64,000 nucleotides of DNA, from contig JAIEMK010000022.1 of NCBI GenBank assembly GCA_019752295.1, positions 1 to 64,000 of the forward strand, given 5' to 3'. Position numbers and translations under genes: made by a program. The stretch is from Chitinophagaceae bacterium. Lineage in GTDB: Bacteria; Bacteroidota; Bacteroidia; Chitinophagales; Chitinophagaceae. The notes beneath the pieces are model-generated. The model saw only the letters and a list, made by a program, of their open reading frames with translations, did not search any database and was not told where the DNA came from. This document shows, one piece after another, positions 35,693-43,879 of this stretch. Every line of letters starts with the position of its first letter. Positions within the stretch are counted from its first letter, which is position 1.

Positions 35693-38149
35693 TTAAGAAT
35701 GCTGTTTTTTCTGTAGTGTCAGGTAATCGATATAGTAGATGAATCTTACATTAAATTCGTTTCCATGGGGCTGCTGAAATACCTGTGATAAATTTTGTGT
35801 GTACTTATTATAAACAGTGCCATTGATTGGAAAATCGCTGCCCAACCCATTCTTCCATCCCACAATTAGTTTACTACCGTATTTAAAATCCCAGGTATAA
35901 AACATATCCAGATTAAACGCATTGAAATTTTGGTTGTGCCCGTCTTCAAATGCTTTTGGAATATAGTCACCATTCGCATCGGTATAAAAGAAATTACTAT
36001 AAAGCACTTGGCTCCAATAATGCCTTGCACGCATAGTAATATTCATGCGTGGATTAAAATTATAAATCCCGCTTAGAACAGTTTGCATGGTTACATTTTT
36101 TCTTCTTCCAGCAACAGGCTCATTATTTGTATCATGATAAGCATAACCATACTGCCCATTATCCTGCTCCTTTGAAATGTCGAAATCCATGCTAAAGTGT
36201 GTATTGAATCGATACCTTGATCCGATTTCGTAGGTGTAGTAAGAATCAGCAGCAAAGCCCGGAGCTTCGGCATATCCCAAGCCATAGCGGACAAAGAAAC
36301 TCCTCCTACTATCCGAGCTGCCACTCACACCTGCAAACCAATAAGGTTCACGCTTTATTACTTTTCCGGCTGTACGCATTTCAAAAAAATCTTTCTGCCA
36401 AACAGGTTGTTCTGTGAATCTAAAAGTAAAGTCATAAAAATTATTCAAAAACCAGAAAGCAGTTCCATTGATTGTAACCGTAGAGAATTTAAAGGGCGTA
36501 TATAAATAAACTGGCGAAACACTAACACTATAGTTCTGACTCAAAAAATGTTTTGTTGGTTTGAAAATATAATAACCAATTCTACCGGATGCCGAAAACT
36601 CATTTGGAGCCCTCAGATATCCAAGATCATTGGGGTCGTACCTTTCAGACTCGATATTATTAGAAACTCCCCATTGCCAGTTGCCGCTCACTTTTGCAAT
36701 GCCCACTGTTTGTTTGTATCCATCGTGTTTGTCAACACCGGTAATGGAACTATAGCGAGCCTGCCATATAAAATTGTAGCGATTCTTTTTATCAAATAAA
36801 TTCAGATCCAATCCACTCACGTTCGCATTTCTTGTACCACCACTACGCCATACATTGGTATTGGTGAAAGTAAACGAAGACCGGCCTTTCAGAGCCTGAT
36901 CCAAAACGATAATATTATAGTTAGTAAGTGGTTCAGTTTCGATTGTTGAAACTTTTCCCGTGGCTTTATCTAATACTTCAGCGTGCATGGATGCAGCAAC
37001 CGCATTAAAAACACCGATGCCTAGTTTAGATTGATTTCTTCCAGAAAATTTCATGGCATTGTACAATTGCGTAATCCCCGGATTAGAAAGTGCCTGCAAA
37101 TTGGGTGAGGTATCTACCATTTCTTTAACCGCAAAATAATTAGCCGGAGTGCCCCCTACTCTTCTGGAATAAAACAAACCGGCTTTATTAAATAGTTCAA
37201 TCCCCTCGGTAAAAAAGGGGCGGTTTTCCTGAAACTGCACTTCATAAGGCGTTAAATTTAATACCACATTGTCTGAAACCACCTGACCATAATCTGGTAT
37301 CAGCGTGGCATCTAAAGTGAAGCTTTCGTTAACACCATATTTAAGATCCATACCTCCATTGCGTAGAATGGTAGTGCTGTTGCTTCCATCGGCGTGAGGA
37401 GTATTTCTAACTCCAGTTGTAATATATGGAAGGAAAGATAGTCTTAGCGGTGGCTCGATATTTTTTATCCCAGTTAGGTTTCCAAACTGGTTTACGAATC
37501 CGTTTTGATTGGGATCTACATTATTCCAAAAAGCACTTTCGTTAGTTCTTCTGGTGTATCGCTGAAAATTGATACCCCAATCCTGCACTTCTTTTTTAGA
37601 GAATCGTAAAGCCGAGTATGGAATTTTCATTTCCACCACCCAGCCATCTTTTTGAATGGTTACTTTACTCTCCCATACTGCATCCCAGCTATAATCGGTA
37701 GGTAATCCAAACTGTGAAACACGGTTTGCAACAAGCCTTCCATCCGATTGTACATTTCTGGCAGTTACTAAAAATTGAAAACCATTTTGGTTGTCATTAT
37801 ACGTATCAAAGAACACGCTGAAATAATCAATATCCTGTCGTTGCTCTCCGTCTCTCGAAGTTAATTGCTTCCGAATTTTTTTAGGATCATCGTAGAGGTA
37901 AGCACCCACATATACTGCCTGATCGCTATAGAGGATTCGAACTTTAGTTGGATGTTTGGCAGGCTCTCCATACTTGGGACTGTTTACAATAAAACTATCC
38001 GCAACTGCAGCCTGTTGCCATACTGCTTCATCTAAAATTCCGTCTACCTTAATGGGCGAATTAATTTTTAGAGCGGCTAGGTTTCTTTCCTGAGCCCCAA
38101 CTGCAATACCGATGCAGTTTATGCAAATAAATAAAAAAAGGTTCTTCAT
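35693..38149 (-). CDS. DUF5916 outer-membrane protein with CBM9-like N-terminal domain
   Basis: 818 residues. A signal peptide (ends at AVGAQ) is followed by a carbohydrate-binding CBM9-like domain (about residues 26-220; IKVDGILDEAVWQQA, then VKIPYSALRFSK-type motif) and a DUF5916 region of about 580 residues with alternating strands, probably an outer-membrane barrel (SFTLDATLIPDYGQVVSDN, NRPFFTEGIELF). The family is common in Bacteroidota and its function is not established. It stands alone: convergent with pdeM, and a minus-strand terminator of the repressor gene lies upstream. Confidence 0.88.
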   Translation of the reverse strand: MKNLFLFICINCIGIAVGAQERNLAALKINSPIKVDGILDEAVWQQAAVADSFIVNSPKYGEPAKHPTKVRILYSDQAVYVGAYLYDDPKKIRKQLTSRDGEQRQDIDYFSVFFDTYNDNQNGFQFLVTARNVQSDGRLVANRVSQFGLPTDYSWDAVWESKVTIQKDGWVVEMKIPYSALRFSKKEVQDWGINFQRYTRRTNESAFWNNVDPNQNGFVNQFGNLTGIKNIEPPLRLSFLPYITTGVRNTPHADGSNSTTILRNGGMDLKYGVNESFTLDATLIPDYGQVVSDNVVLNLTPYEVQFQENRPFFTEGIELFNKAGLFYSRRVGGTPANYFAVKEMVDTSPNLQALSNPGITQLYNAMKFSGRNQSKLGIGVFNAVAASMHAEVLDKATGKVSTIETEPLTNYNIIVLDQALKGRSSFTFTNTNVWRSGGTRNANVSGLDLNLFDKKNRYNFIWQARYSSITGVDKHDGYKQTVGIAKVSGNWQWGVSNNIESERYDPNDLGYLRAPNEFSASGRIGYYIFKPTKHFLSQNYSVSVSPVYLYTPFKFSTVTINGTAFWFLNNFYDFTFRFTEQPVWQKDFFEMRTAGKVIKREPYWFAGVSGSSDSRRSFFVRYGLGYAEAPGFAADSYYTYEIGSRYRFNTHFSMDFDISKEQDNGQYGYAYHDTNNEPVAGRRKNVTMQTVLSGIYNFNPRMNITMRARHYWSQVLYSNFFYTDANGDYIPKAFEDGHNQNFNAFNLDMFYTWDFKYGSKLIVGWKNGLGSDFPINGTVYNKYTQNLSQVFQQPHGNEFNVRFIYYIDYLTLQKKQHS

Positions 38150-38218
38150 GTTGAAGGGATAAAACTAAAGAAATACCCGTTTATTTAAATCGAAATGGGA
38201 TAATTGGTAGGCGCAAAA

Positions 38219-38245
38219 CTAAAAAACAGCCTGCATGGCTGTTTT
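38219..38245 (-). terminator. Rho-independent terminator of the repressor gene
   Basis: A perfect nine-base stem, AAAACAGCC (38223-38231) with GGCTGTTTT (38237-38245), around loop TGCAT. On the minus strand a T run (TTTTTTAG) follows. It lies 25 bases after the stop of the LexA-like gene. Confidence 0.8.
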
Positions 38246-38269
38246 AAATTACTATTCAAACAAAAAATA

Positions 38270-39025
38270 TCAATTCAATTTTTTCTTTAAGGTTGTAACC
38301 TGTTCCTGTAAATTATTTACCATTCCCGCCAATTGATTTACGTCCCATCGAGGGCCGGCATTGGCTTTCTGTAAAATATAAACAGCTTTCCAAATTTCTA
38401 ATACATCTTCGGCGCTAACATGATAAGGTTCGTATTGCGGATTATCGCTAATCATCGTGAGCTTGTTTTTAACGCGATTATTTTTCATAACACGTTTGTA
38501 TACCACTCCCTCATTTCGTGATAACACAACGTAGGTATTACTGTTTTTTAACTCTTCGAGATCGTCAATTTTTTCTCCTACAATTACACTGCCGCTAGGT
38601 GTTGGCAACATACTATCGCCCAATATTTCAAAAGCCCTGTACTGACCGGGAGCCAACATTGGCAAGGTAAAAGTATTGAGTTCGTCTACAAATTCCGGGT
38701 CGGCATAACCCGCCAGATAACCGGCTGCTGCTTTAACGGGAACAAAGCTAATGGCAACTGCTTCAGACTCCATCTTCATCATACGGCGTTTTTCAAGATA
38801 GCTTCCACCGCTGGAATCTGATGCCAGATCTTTAAACAAAAAGTCTTCCAAACTTAGTTTAAAGATGTTGCTGATAAGTTCCATTACTTCTAGCCTTGGC
38901 TCCGCACGTTCTTCTTCATAAGCTCCTACAAGCGATCTTTTGATCTTTAACTTATTGGCAAACTCTTCCTGAGTCCAACCGCGCAATTTGCGTAAATAGC
39001 GTAAATTTTTTCCAGCGTTTGACAT
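38270..39025 (-). CDS. XRE-type repressor with LexA/S24 self-cleavage domain
   Basis: 251 residues from ATG 39025 (MSNAGKNLRYLRKLRGWTQEE); an earlier ATG at 39046 is less likely. An XRE helix-turn-helix covers residues 7-62. The C-terminal S24 domain has the nucleophile Ser138 in LGDSMLP and the base Lys177 in VVYKRV, spaced as in LexA. Candidate cleavage bonds are Ala101-Gly102 and Ala105-Gly106. The design resembles LexA or phage cI repressors, so it may control DNA-damage genes, but I see no phage genes or SOS box here. Single-gene unit with its own terminator. Confidence 0.85.
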   Translation of the reverse strand: MSNAGKNLRYLRKLRGWTQEEFANKLKIKRSLVGAYEEERAEPRLEVMELISNIFKLSLEDFLFKDLASDSSGGSYLEKRRMMKMESEAVAISFVPVKAAAGYLAGYADPEFVDELNTFTLPMLAPGQYRAFEILGDSMLPTPSGSVIVGEKIDDLEELKNSNTYVVLSRNEGVVYKRVMKNNRVKNKLTMISDNPQYEPYHVSAEDVLEIWKAVYILQKANAGPRWDVNQLAGMVNNLQEQVTTLKKKLN

Positions 39026-39149
39026 AACTAACTGATTTAGCTGCAAAATACTAATTTTTTTAGTTATTCCAAATTTATTTTGTCCATTGAGTGAGAGGAA
39101 TTTTAAATTGGGTGTCAGAAAGGGAAAATTGCCTCACTTAGAAGTTTTT

Positions 39150-39262
39150 TCCCACCCCGCGGCACTGCGTGCGCACCCCTCCCAAACTCGTTTGGGAGGG
39201 GAAATATTTTTTTTATTTTTGTTCTTCTACTTTTGAATTTTGACTTTTGATTTTTGACTTTT
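39150..39262. repeat. REP-like palindromes plus A+T-rich heptamer repeat
   Basis: GCAC-TGC-GTGC (39162-39172) is a small hairpin. A perfect 12-base stem follows: CCCCTCCCAAAC (39176-39187) and GTTTGGGAGGGG (39190-39201), with a T-rich tail. Then comes 39231-39262, made of TTTTGAA/TTTTGAC/TTTTGATT units like those at 651-774 and 10150-10190. It lies between two divergent genes, so an ordinary terminator is not needed here. G+C-rich sequence (CACCCCGCGGCA) stands out from its surroundings. Confidence 0.65.
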
Positions 39263-39272
39263 CCCTTTTCCC

Positions 39273-39280
39273 TATCTTGC
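39273..39280 (+). promoter_or_regulatory. Possible -7 box of surE promoter (TATCTTGC)
   Basis: TATCTTGC resembles TAnnTTTG and lies four bases before the surE ATG at 39285, the same close spacing as at mutS and guaA. Confidence 0.4.
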
Positions 39281-39284
39281 ACCC

Positions 39285-40073
39285 ATGGCGAAGGCGAAGA
39301 AAAAAGTGGAGCCCATCATCCTAATCACAAACGATGATGGTGTAACAGCTCCGGGAATTAAAGCACTTGTAGAAGCGGTAAAAGGTTTGGGCAAAGTGGT
39401 GGTGGTGGCTCCTGACAAACCTCAAAGCGGAATGGGACATGCAATTACTATTGGGCACCCATTAAGACTCTCCCGATTAAACTCTCCTGAAGATGTTGAA
39501 ATATATAGTTGCAGTGGTACTCCGGTAGATTGTGTGAAGCTTGCGGTAGATGTTGTGCTTCATGGCAAGCCTGATATTTGCATCAGTGGTATCAATCATG
39601 GCGCAAACCATTCTATTAATGTAATTTATTCCGGCACCATGTCGGCTGCATTAGAAGCATCAATCGAAAGCATCCCAAGCATTGGTTTTAGTTTACTGGA
39701 TTATAGTATTGAAGCTGACTTTACAGCATCAAAAATTTATGCCAGAAAGATTGTTGAATTTGTTTTGAAAAATAAAAGCCTCGACAAGCATTTATGCCTC
39801 AACGTAAATATTCCGGCGGTAGAAGAAAAACTGATCAAGGGAATAAAAATATGCAAGCAGGCATATGCTAAGTATGAAGAAAAATTCGACGAGCGCAAAG
39901 ATCCACACGGCAGAAGATATTATTGGCTTACCGGAGAATTCCAGAATCTCGACAAAACAAAAGATACCGATGTATGGGCATTGAAAAATAATTTTGTGAG
40001 TGTGGTTCCGGTACAATTCGACCTGACGAATTACCTGCTCAAAACCAAACTGGAAAAAACCCTGAAAAACTAA
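39285..40073 (+). CDS. surE: 5'/3'-nucleotidase SurE
   Basis: 262 residues. The metal-binding motif ITNDDGVTAPGI (two adjacent Asp) is at the N-terminus, followed by VAPDKPQSGMGHAIT, SCSGTPVDCVKLA and SGINHGANHSINVIYSGT, all SurE signatures. It removes phosphate from nucleoside monophosphates and polyphosphate. The stop overlaps the ATG of the next gene (TAATG), so the small membrane protein is translated with it. Confidence 0.96.
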   Translation: MAKAKKKVEPIILITNDDGVTAPGIKALVEAVKGLGKVVVVAPDKPQSGMGHAITIGHPLRLSRLNSPEDVEIYSCSGTPVDCVKLAVDVVLHGKPDICISGINHGANHSINVIYSGTMSAALEASIESIPSIGFSLLDYSIEADFTASKIYARKIVEFVLKNKSLDKHLCLNVNIPAVEEKLIKGIKICKQAYAKYEEKFDERKDPHGRRYYWLTGEFQNLDKTKDTDVWALKNNFVSVVPVQFDLTNYLLKTKLEKTLKN

Positions 40074-40366
40074 TGTTCAAAAAAGACGACCTGAAACTCG
40101 GTCTGGTACTTGGTTTCGTTACACCTGTACTCGGTATGTTTGCCTATTATTTTATCCAGTTCAGACTATTTACCCTCAAAGAATTTTTTACTGTGATGCT
40201 GCAACAGAAATCGTTGATGTCGGGTATCATTAGTATTTCTTTGATTGCGAATGCAGTAGTTTTTACCATCTACATCAACAAACAAATCGACAAAACTGCC
40301 AGAGGAATTTTTATTGCTACCTGCATTTATGCACTTGCTGCACTGGCAGTAAAATGGATACTATAA
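40073..40366 (+). CDS. Small membrane protein coupled to surE
   Basis: 97 residues with three predicted transmembrane segments (about 9-30, 42-64 and 75-95). Translationally coupled to surE by TAATG. No motif recognised. The gene ends four bases from the stop of the convergent GH30 gene, with no visible terminator. Confidence 0.7.
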   Translation: MFKKDDLKLGLVLGFVTPVLGMFAYYFIQFRLFTLKEFFTVMLQQKSLMSGIISISLIANAVVFTIYINKQIDKTARGIFIATCIYALAALAVKWIL

Positions 40367-40370
40367 ACGA

Positions 40371-41819
40371 TTACCACACATAAGTAGCAACCGCACCCGC
40401 TTCCAGACTAGTATTTACCCATTTGTCATGATACTTGATATTGAAAACTTCGGTTGCATTGCCGTCATTTTCAACCAGCAAAACAATTTTCCCCAAGGGC
40501 GTTTTAAATGCCACATTATTTAAATTACCTGAAATATTACTGGCAATTCTAACCGAGCCGGCGGGAACAAATTTTGAAGCGTGTGCAATAATATAGAAAG
40601 CCACGTTCTTTGAATAAGAGTCAGGGTTATTTACAGTAATGGCTCCCTTACACTGAGTACATCCACCGATTGTATGCGGGCCATAATTTGCATCATTTGC
40701 CAGATTCCACTCCAACGCCACTTTACTCCAATTAAGCATTGAACCGATCACTACATTTTTGATATGCCATCTCAAATCACCACCAAAATCACCTGTACTG
40801 GAAGTCCATTGTTCCGTAAAATATAAGCCCTTATCGGGATGCGCAGAATGCACAGAAGACAGCACATTAATGCTACCACCATACAAGTGGAAAGCAGAGC
40901 CTGATACATATTGTTTTGCAGCCGCATCATTTAAAATCGAAAGAGGATACTCAGGCTTGTCGCAATTATGATCGTAGATAATAATTTTTGTACTGATACC
41001 CGCCGCCTGAAAAGCCGGTCCCAGATTGTTTTTGACAAAGTTAGCCTGCTCTGTTGCAAGCATTAATAAACTAGGATTATTAGCGGGATTGAGTGGTTCG
41101 TTTTGGGGCGTGATAGCATCAATCGGAATGCCTTCGGCCTTCATCATTTGTATATATTTCACAAAATACCGGGCATATACATCATAGTATTTTGGCTGCA
41201 GGCTTCCTCCGATTGTACTATTATTATCTTTCATCCAAACTGGCGGAGACCATGGACAAGACATGATTTTAATATTGGGATTGATCAGCAGAATTTCTTT
41301 CAATAGAGGGATCAGATAATCTTTATCTGGAGCTAGGCTAAAGTTCGCAAGCGCAAGATCAGTTTGGCCAGCCGGCATATCATCGTAAGAAAAAGTAGAG
41401 CTGTTCAAATCAGAAGCTCCTAAACTGATTCGCAAATAACTTATTCCAATACTGTTTGTATTTGTACCGAACAATTCCTGCAATAATTGTGCTTTAACAG
41501 TTGCATTCAACTGACTAATTACCTGAGCGCTTCCTCCGGTTAGAGTATATCCGAAACCTTCAATGGTTTGAACAGTTTGAGTTTCATCAACCTGAATATT
41601 CTGACTGGAGTTAGCAGTAGCATCAAAACGAAGCACAACATTCTGTTTTTCCAATCGCATAGATTGATCAGATCTTGTTATCCAACAATCCATATCACTC
41701 GAAACAGGAACAATGGGTGGCGGAACAATGGGTGTTACCGTTTTGGACTTGGGCGAACAATAAAAAATAAAACTCATCAACGATAAGGCAAGCAAATTCA
41801 TTCTGAATCGATTATTCAT
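40371..41819 (-). CDS. GH30 glycoside hydrolase, lipoprotein
   Basis: 482 residues. A lipoprotein signal (MNNRFRMNLLALSLMSFIFYC) anchors it to the membrane. The (beta/alpha)8 catalytic domain has the acid/base Glu241 in TPQNEPLNP and the nucleophile Glu336 in LYFTEQWTS. A C-terminal beta-sandwich (GSVRIASNISGNLNNVAFKT) is typical of the family. Known activities include endo-beta-1,6-glucanase, glucosylceramidase, xylanase and beta-fucosidase; the subfamily cannot be told from here. Last gene of the minus-strand utilization locus, 68 bases after the transporter gene; the gap shows a weak inverted repeat (CTACAATA with TATTGTAG) but no clear terminator. Confidence 0.88.
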   Translation of the reverse strand: MNNRFRMNLLALSLMSFIFYCSPKSKTVTPIVPPPIVPVSSDMDCWITRSDQSMRLEKQNVVLRFDATANSSQNIQVDETQTVQTIEGFGYTLTGGSAQVISQLNATVKAQLLQELFGTNTNSIGISYLRISLGASDLNSSTFSYDDMPAGQTDLALANFSLAPDKDYLIPLLKEILLINPNIKIMSCPWSPPVWMKDNNSTIGGSLQPKYYDVYARYFVKYIQMMKAEGIPIDAITPQNEPLNPANNPSLLMLATEQANFVKNNLGPAFQAAGISTKIIIYDHNCDKPEYPLSILNDAAAKQYVSGSAFHLYGGSINVLSSVHSAHPDKGLYFTEQWTSSTGDFGGDLRWHIKNVVIGSMLNWSKVALEWNLANDANYGPHTIGGCTQCKGAITVNNPDSYSKNVAFYIIAHASKFVPAGSVRIASNISGNLNNVAFKTPLGKIVLLVENDGNATEVFNIKYHDKWVNTSLEAGAVATYVW

Positions 41820-41887
41820 TCTACAATACTTAGCTACTCTGTCAAGATCCTTTTATTTTATTTTTATAAAGGGATATTGTAGGACTA

Positions 41888-42886
41888 CTATTTTGAAATA
41901 ATAATCAAAGCTAAGCCAGTAATGTATAACAATAGCATAATATTCAGTATTGATTTTGTACCCTTGGGTGCTTTGTCGAATTCTTTCCACACATAGATAC
42001 CCCATAATGCAGCAACAACCGTAGCTCCCTGACCTAGTCCATAAGAAACCGCAGGCCCTGCTTTACCGGATGCAATGATGCTCAACGACATACCGATACA
42101 CCAAATGGCGCCGCCTAATATTCCAACCAGATGGTCTTTTAATTTACCTGAAAAATACTTTCCAATTTTGATGGGTTCTCCTGCAAAAGGACGCCACATC
42201 TGAAGGCTATTAAAAACAAAACTACTAGCCACTACTCCAATCGCAAAAAATACTAATGCAGTATACGGTGTTAGTTTCCCCGGCTCTGGTGCATTAAAAC
42301 TATGCACCATCGAATCGGCCACATATTTATAAAATAAGCCCATTAAACAACCACTCACTACCGATAAAATCAATCCTTTCTGAGAAACTTTTACAGCCAC
42401 ATTGGATTGCAATTTTTGATAAGCTCTGGCATTTAGAATAATCGCAATTACGATGAGTGCTACTCCCGAAAAAATTAAAATAGGATTACCCTGAGGATTA
42501 GCCATATAATTGATTACAACCCCCAACACCAGTGCAATACCAATACCCACGGGAAATGCAACCGACATACCGGCGATGCCAATTGCAGCAACTAATAATA
42601 TATTAGCCAGATTAAAAACTACGCCACCAATGATTGCGGCATGCAGGTTTTGTGTTTCGGCCTGATGTAAGTCTGTTATAAACGACCTTCCTTCCAAGCC
42701 ATTACTCCCGATAGTAAAAGCCAGTAATAATGTAGTAATTAAAATTCCAATACCGTAATCCCAGTACAATAATTCAAATCGCCATTGCTTTGTGGTAAGC
42801 TTGGTGGTGTTAGCCCAAGATCCCCAACAAAGCATTGTAATCACACATAGAGCAATTGCTAATGAATAATTTTCTACAATAAACAT
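41888..42886 (-). CDS. GRP-family sugar transporter (DMT superfamily)
   Basis: 332 residues with about ten transmembrane segments. The start (ALCVITMLCWGSWANTTKL) and the repeated half with CLMGLFYKYVADSMVHSF match the glucose/ribose porter family (GlcU, RbsU). It would move a monosaccharide across the inner membrane with protons. The ribokinase gene is 23 bases upstream on the same strand, so ribose is the most likely substrate. The pair lies inside the SusC/SusD locus. Confidence 0.82.
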   Translation of the reverse strand: MFIVENYSLAIALCVITMLCWGSWANTTKLTTKQWRFELLYWDYGIGILITTLLLAFTIGSNGLEGRSFITDLHQAETQNLHAAIIGGVVFNLANILLVAAIGIAGMSVAFPVGIGIALVLGVVINYMANPQGNPILIFSGVALIVIAIILNARAYQKLQSNVAVKVSQKGLILSVVSGCLMGLFYKYVADSMVHSFNAPEPGKLTPYTALVFFAIGVVASSFVFNSLQMWRPFAGEPIKIGKYFSGKLKDHLVGILGGAIWCIGMSLSIIASGKAGPAVSYGLGQGATVVAALWGIYVWKEFDKAPKGTKSILNIMLLLYITGLALIIISK

Positions 42887-42909
42887 GTGGTATTTTTTAA
42901 TTGGTGATA

Positions 42910-43818
42910 TTATAATGATACTAATTCGCTTCTAAAAGGTATCGACGATTGTGCCCCCATTCTTGTTACAGAAATGGAAGCAGCCTGAATAGCAAATGAA
43001 AGTGCGTGATCCCAATCCTGCCCTTCGGTAATTGCTACTGCAATGGCTCCACTAAATGTATCACCGGCAGCCGTAGTGTCGAGCGCATTTACCAACGGCG
43101 CATCTATTTTTATTTTCAAAACATTGTTTTGAAAATAAGCCCCTTTTTTTCCAAGTGTGATAATTACATTTTGAACCCCTTTTTCTAAAAGTGCCTCCGC
43201 TGCTTTTGATGCTGTTTCCTGATCCTCTACTTTAATTCCTGTAAGTACGGAAGCTTCTGTTTCATTTGGAGTAATCAGAAATAAACCATTTAGTAAATCA
43301 TCGTCCAGCGCTTGTGCAGGTGCCGGATTAATAATTACGCGTTGCTTATTCTGCTTTGCTTTATAGGCAACCGCTTTTATAGTTTCAAGAGGTATTTCCA
43401 ATTGCATTAAAATAATAGCCGCTTCTGAAATGGTATCAACTGCATCAAGATCACTGGGACTGAGATTTGCATTCGCGCCGGGAGCAACAACAATACAATT
43501 CTCACCTTCTGCATTTACAACAATCAAAGCAGTACCAGAAGGTGTTTGATCGTCTGTAAAAACATACTTCGTATCGATATATTCTTTGTCCAATCCTAGC
43601 AAAGTTTGCCTGCCAAAAATGTCATCCCCTATTTTTCCAACAAAGCAAACCTCTCCTCCTAATCTGGCTGCTGCTACAGCCTGATTAGCGCCTTTACCCC
43701 CGGGATTCATAAAGAATACGCCACCCATTTTAGTTTCACCTGGTAAGGGGTGCTTGTCTGTTTTTACTACCATATCGGTATTTGCACTACCAACAACGTA
43801 GATTTTTTTATTGCTCAT
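42910..43818 (-). CDS. rbsK: Ribokinase
   Basis: 302 residues from ATG 43818 (MSNKKIYVVGSANTDMVV); a longer start at 43872 is possible. PfkB-fold with ribokinase signatures: GSANTDM, NPGGKGANQAVAAARLG (substrate site), INPAPA, TPNETEAS and DTTAAGDTFSG with catalytic Asp253. The C-terminus VTRMGAQSSIP is typical of true ribokinases and differs from fructokinases. It phosphorylates D-ribose to ribose-5-phosphate. It sits between the GH127-like enzyme and the sugar transporter. Confidence 0.93.
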   Translation of the reverse strand: MSNKKIYVVGSANTDMVVKTDKHPLPGETKMGGVFFMNPGGKGANQAVAAARLGGEVCFVGKIGDDIFGRQTLLGLDKEYIDTKYVFTDDQTPSGTALIVVNAEGENCIVVAPGANANLSPSDLDAVDTISEAAIILMQLEIPLETIKAVAYKAKQNKQRVIINPAPAQALDDDLLNGLFLITPNETEASVLTGIKVEDQETASKAAEALLEKGVQNVIITLGKKGAYFQNNVLKIKIDAPLVNALDTTAAGDTFSGAIAVAITEGQDWDHALSFAIQAASISVTRMGAQSSIPFRSELVSL

Positions 43819-43879
43819 ATTTACCTGAATATTTTTTGCAAATAAATAGTCGTTGTTAACGAGATTTTTCATTCATTAT

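Noticed and set aside
38270-39025. Prophage repressor.
   Set aside because: No integrase, structural or lysis genes are present in the surroundings.
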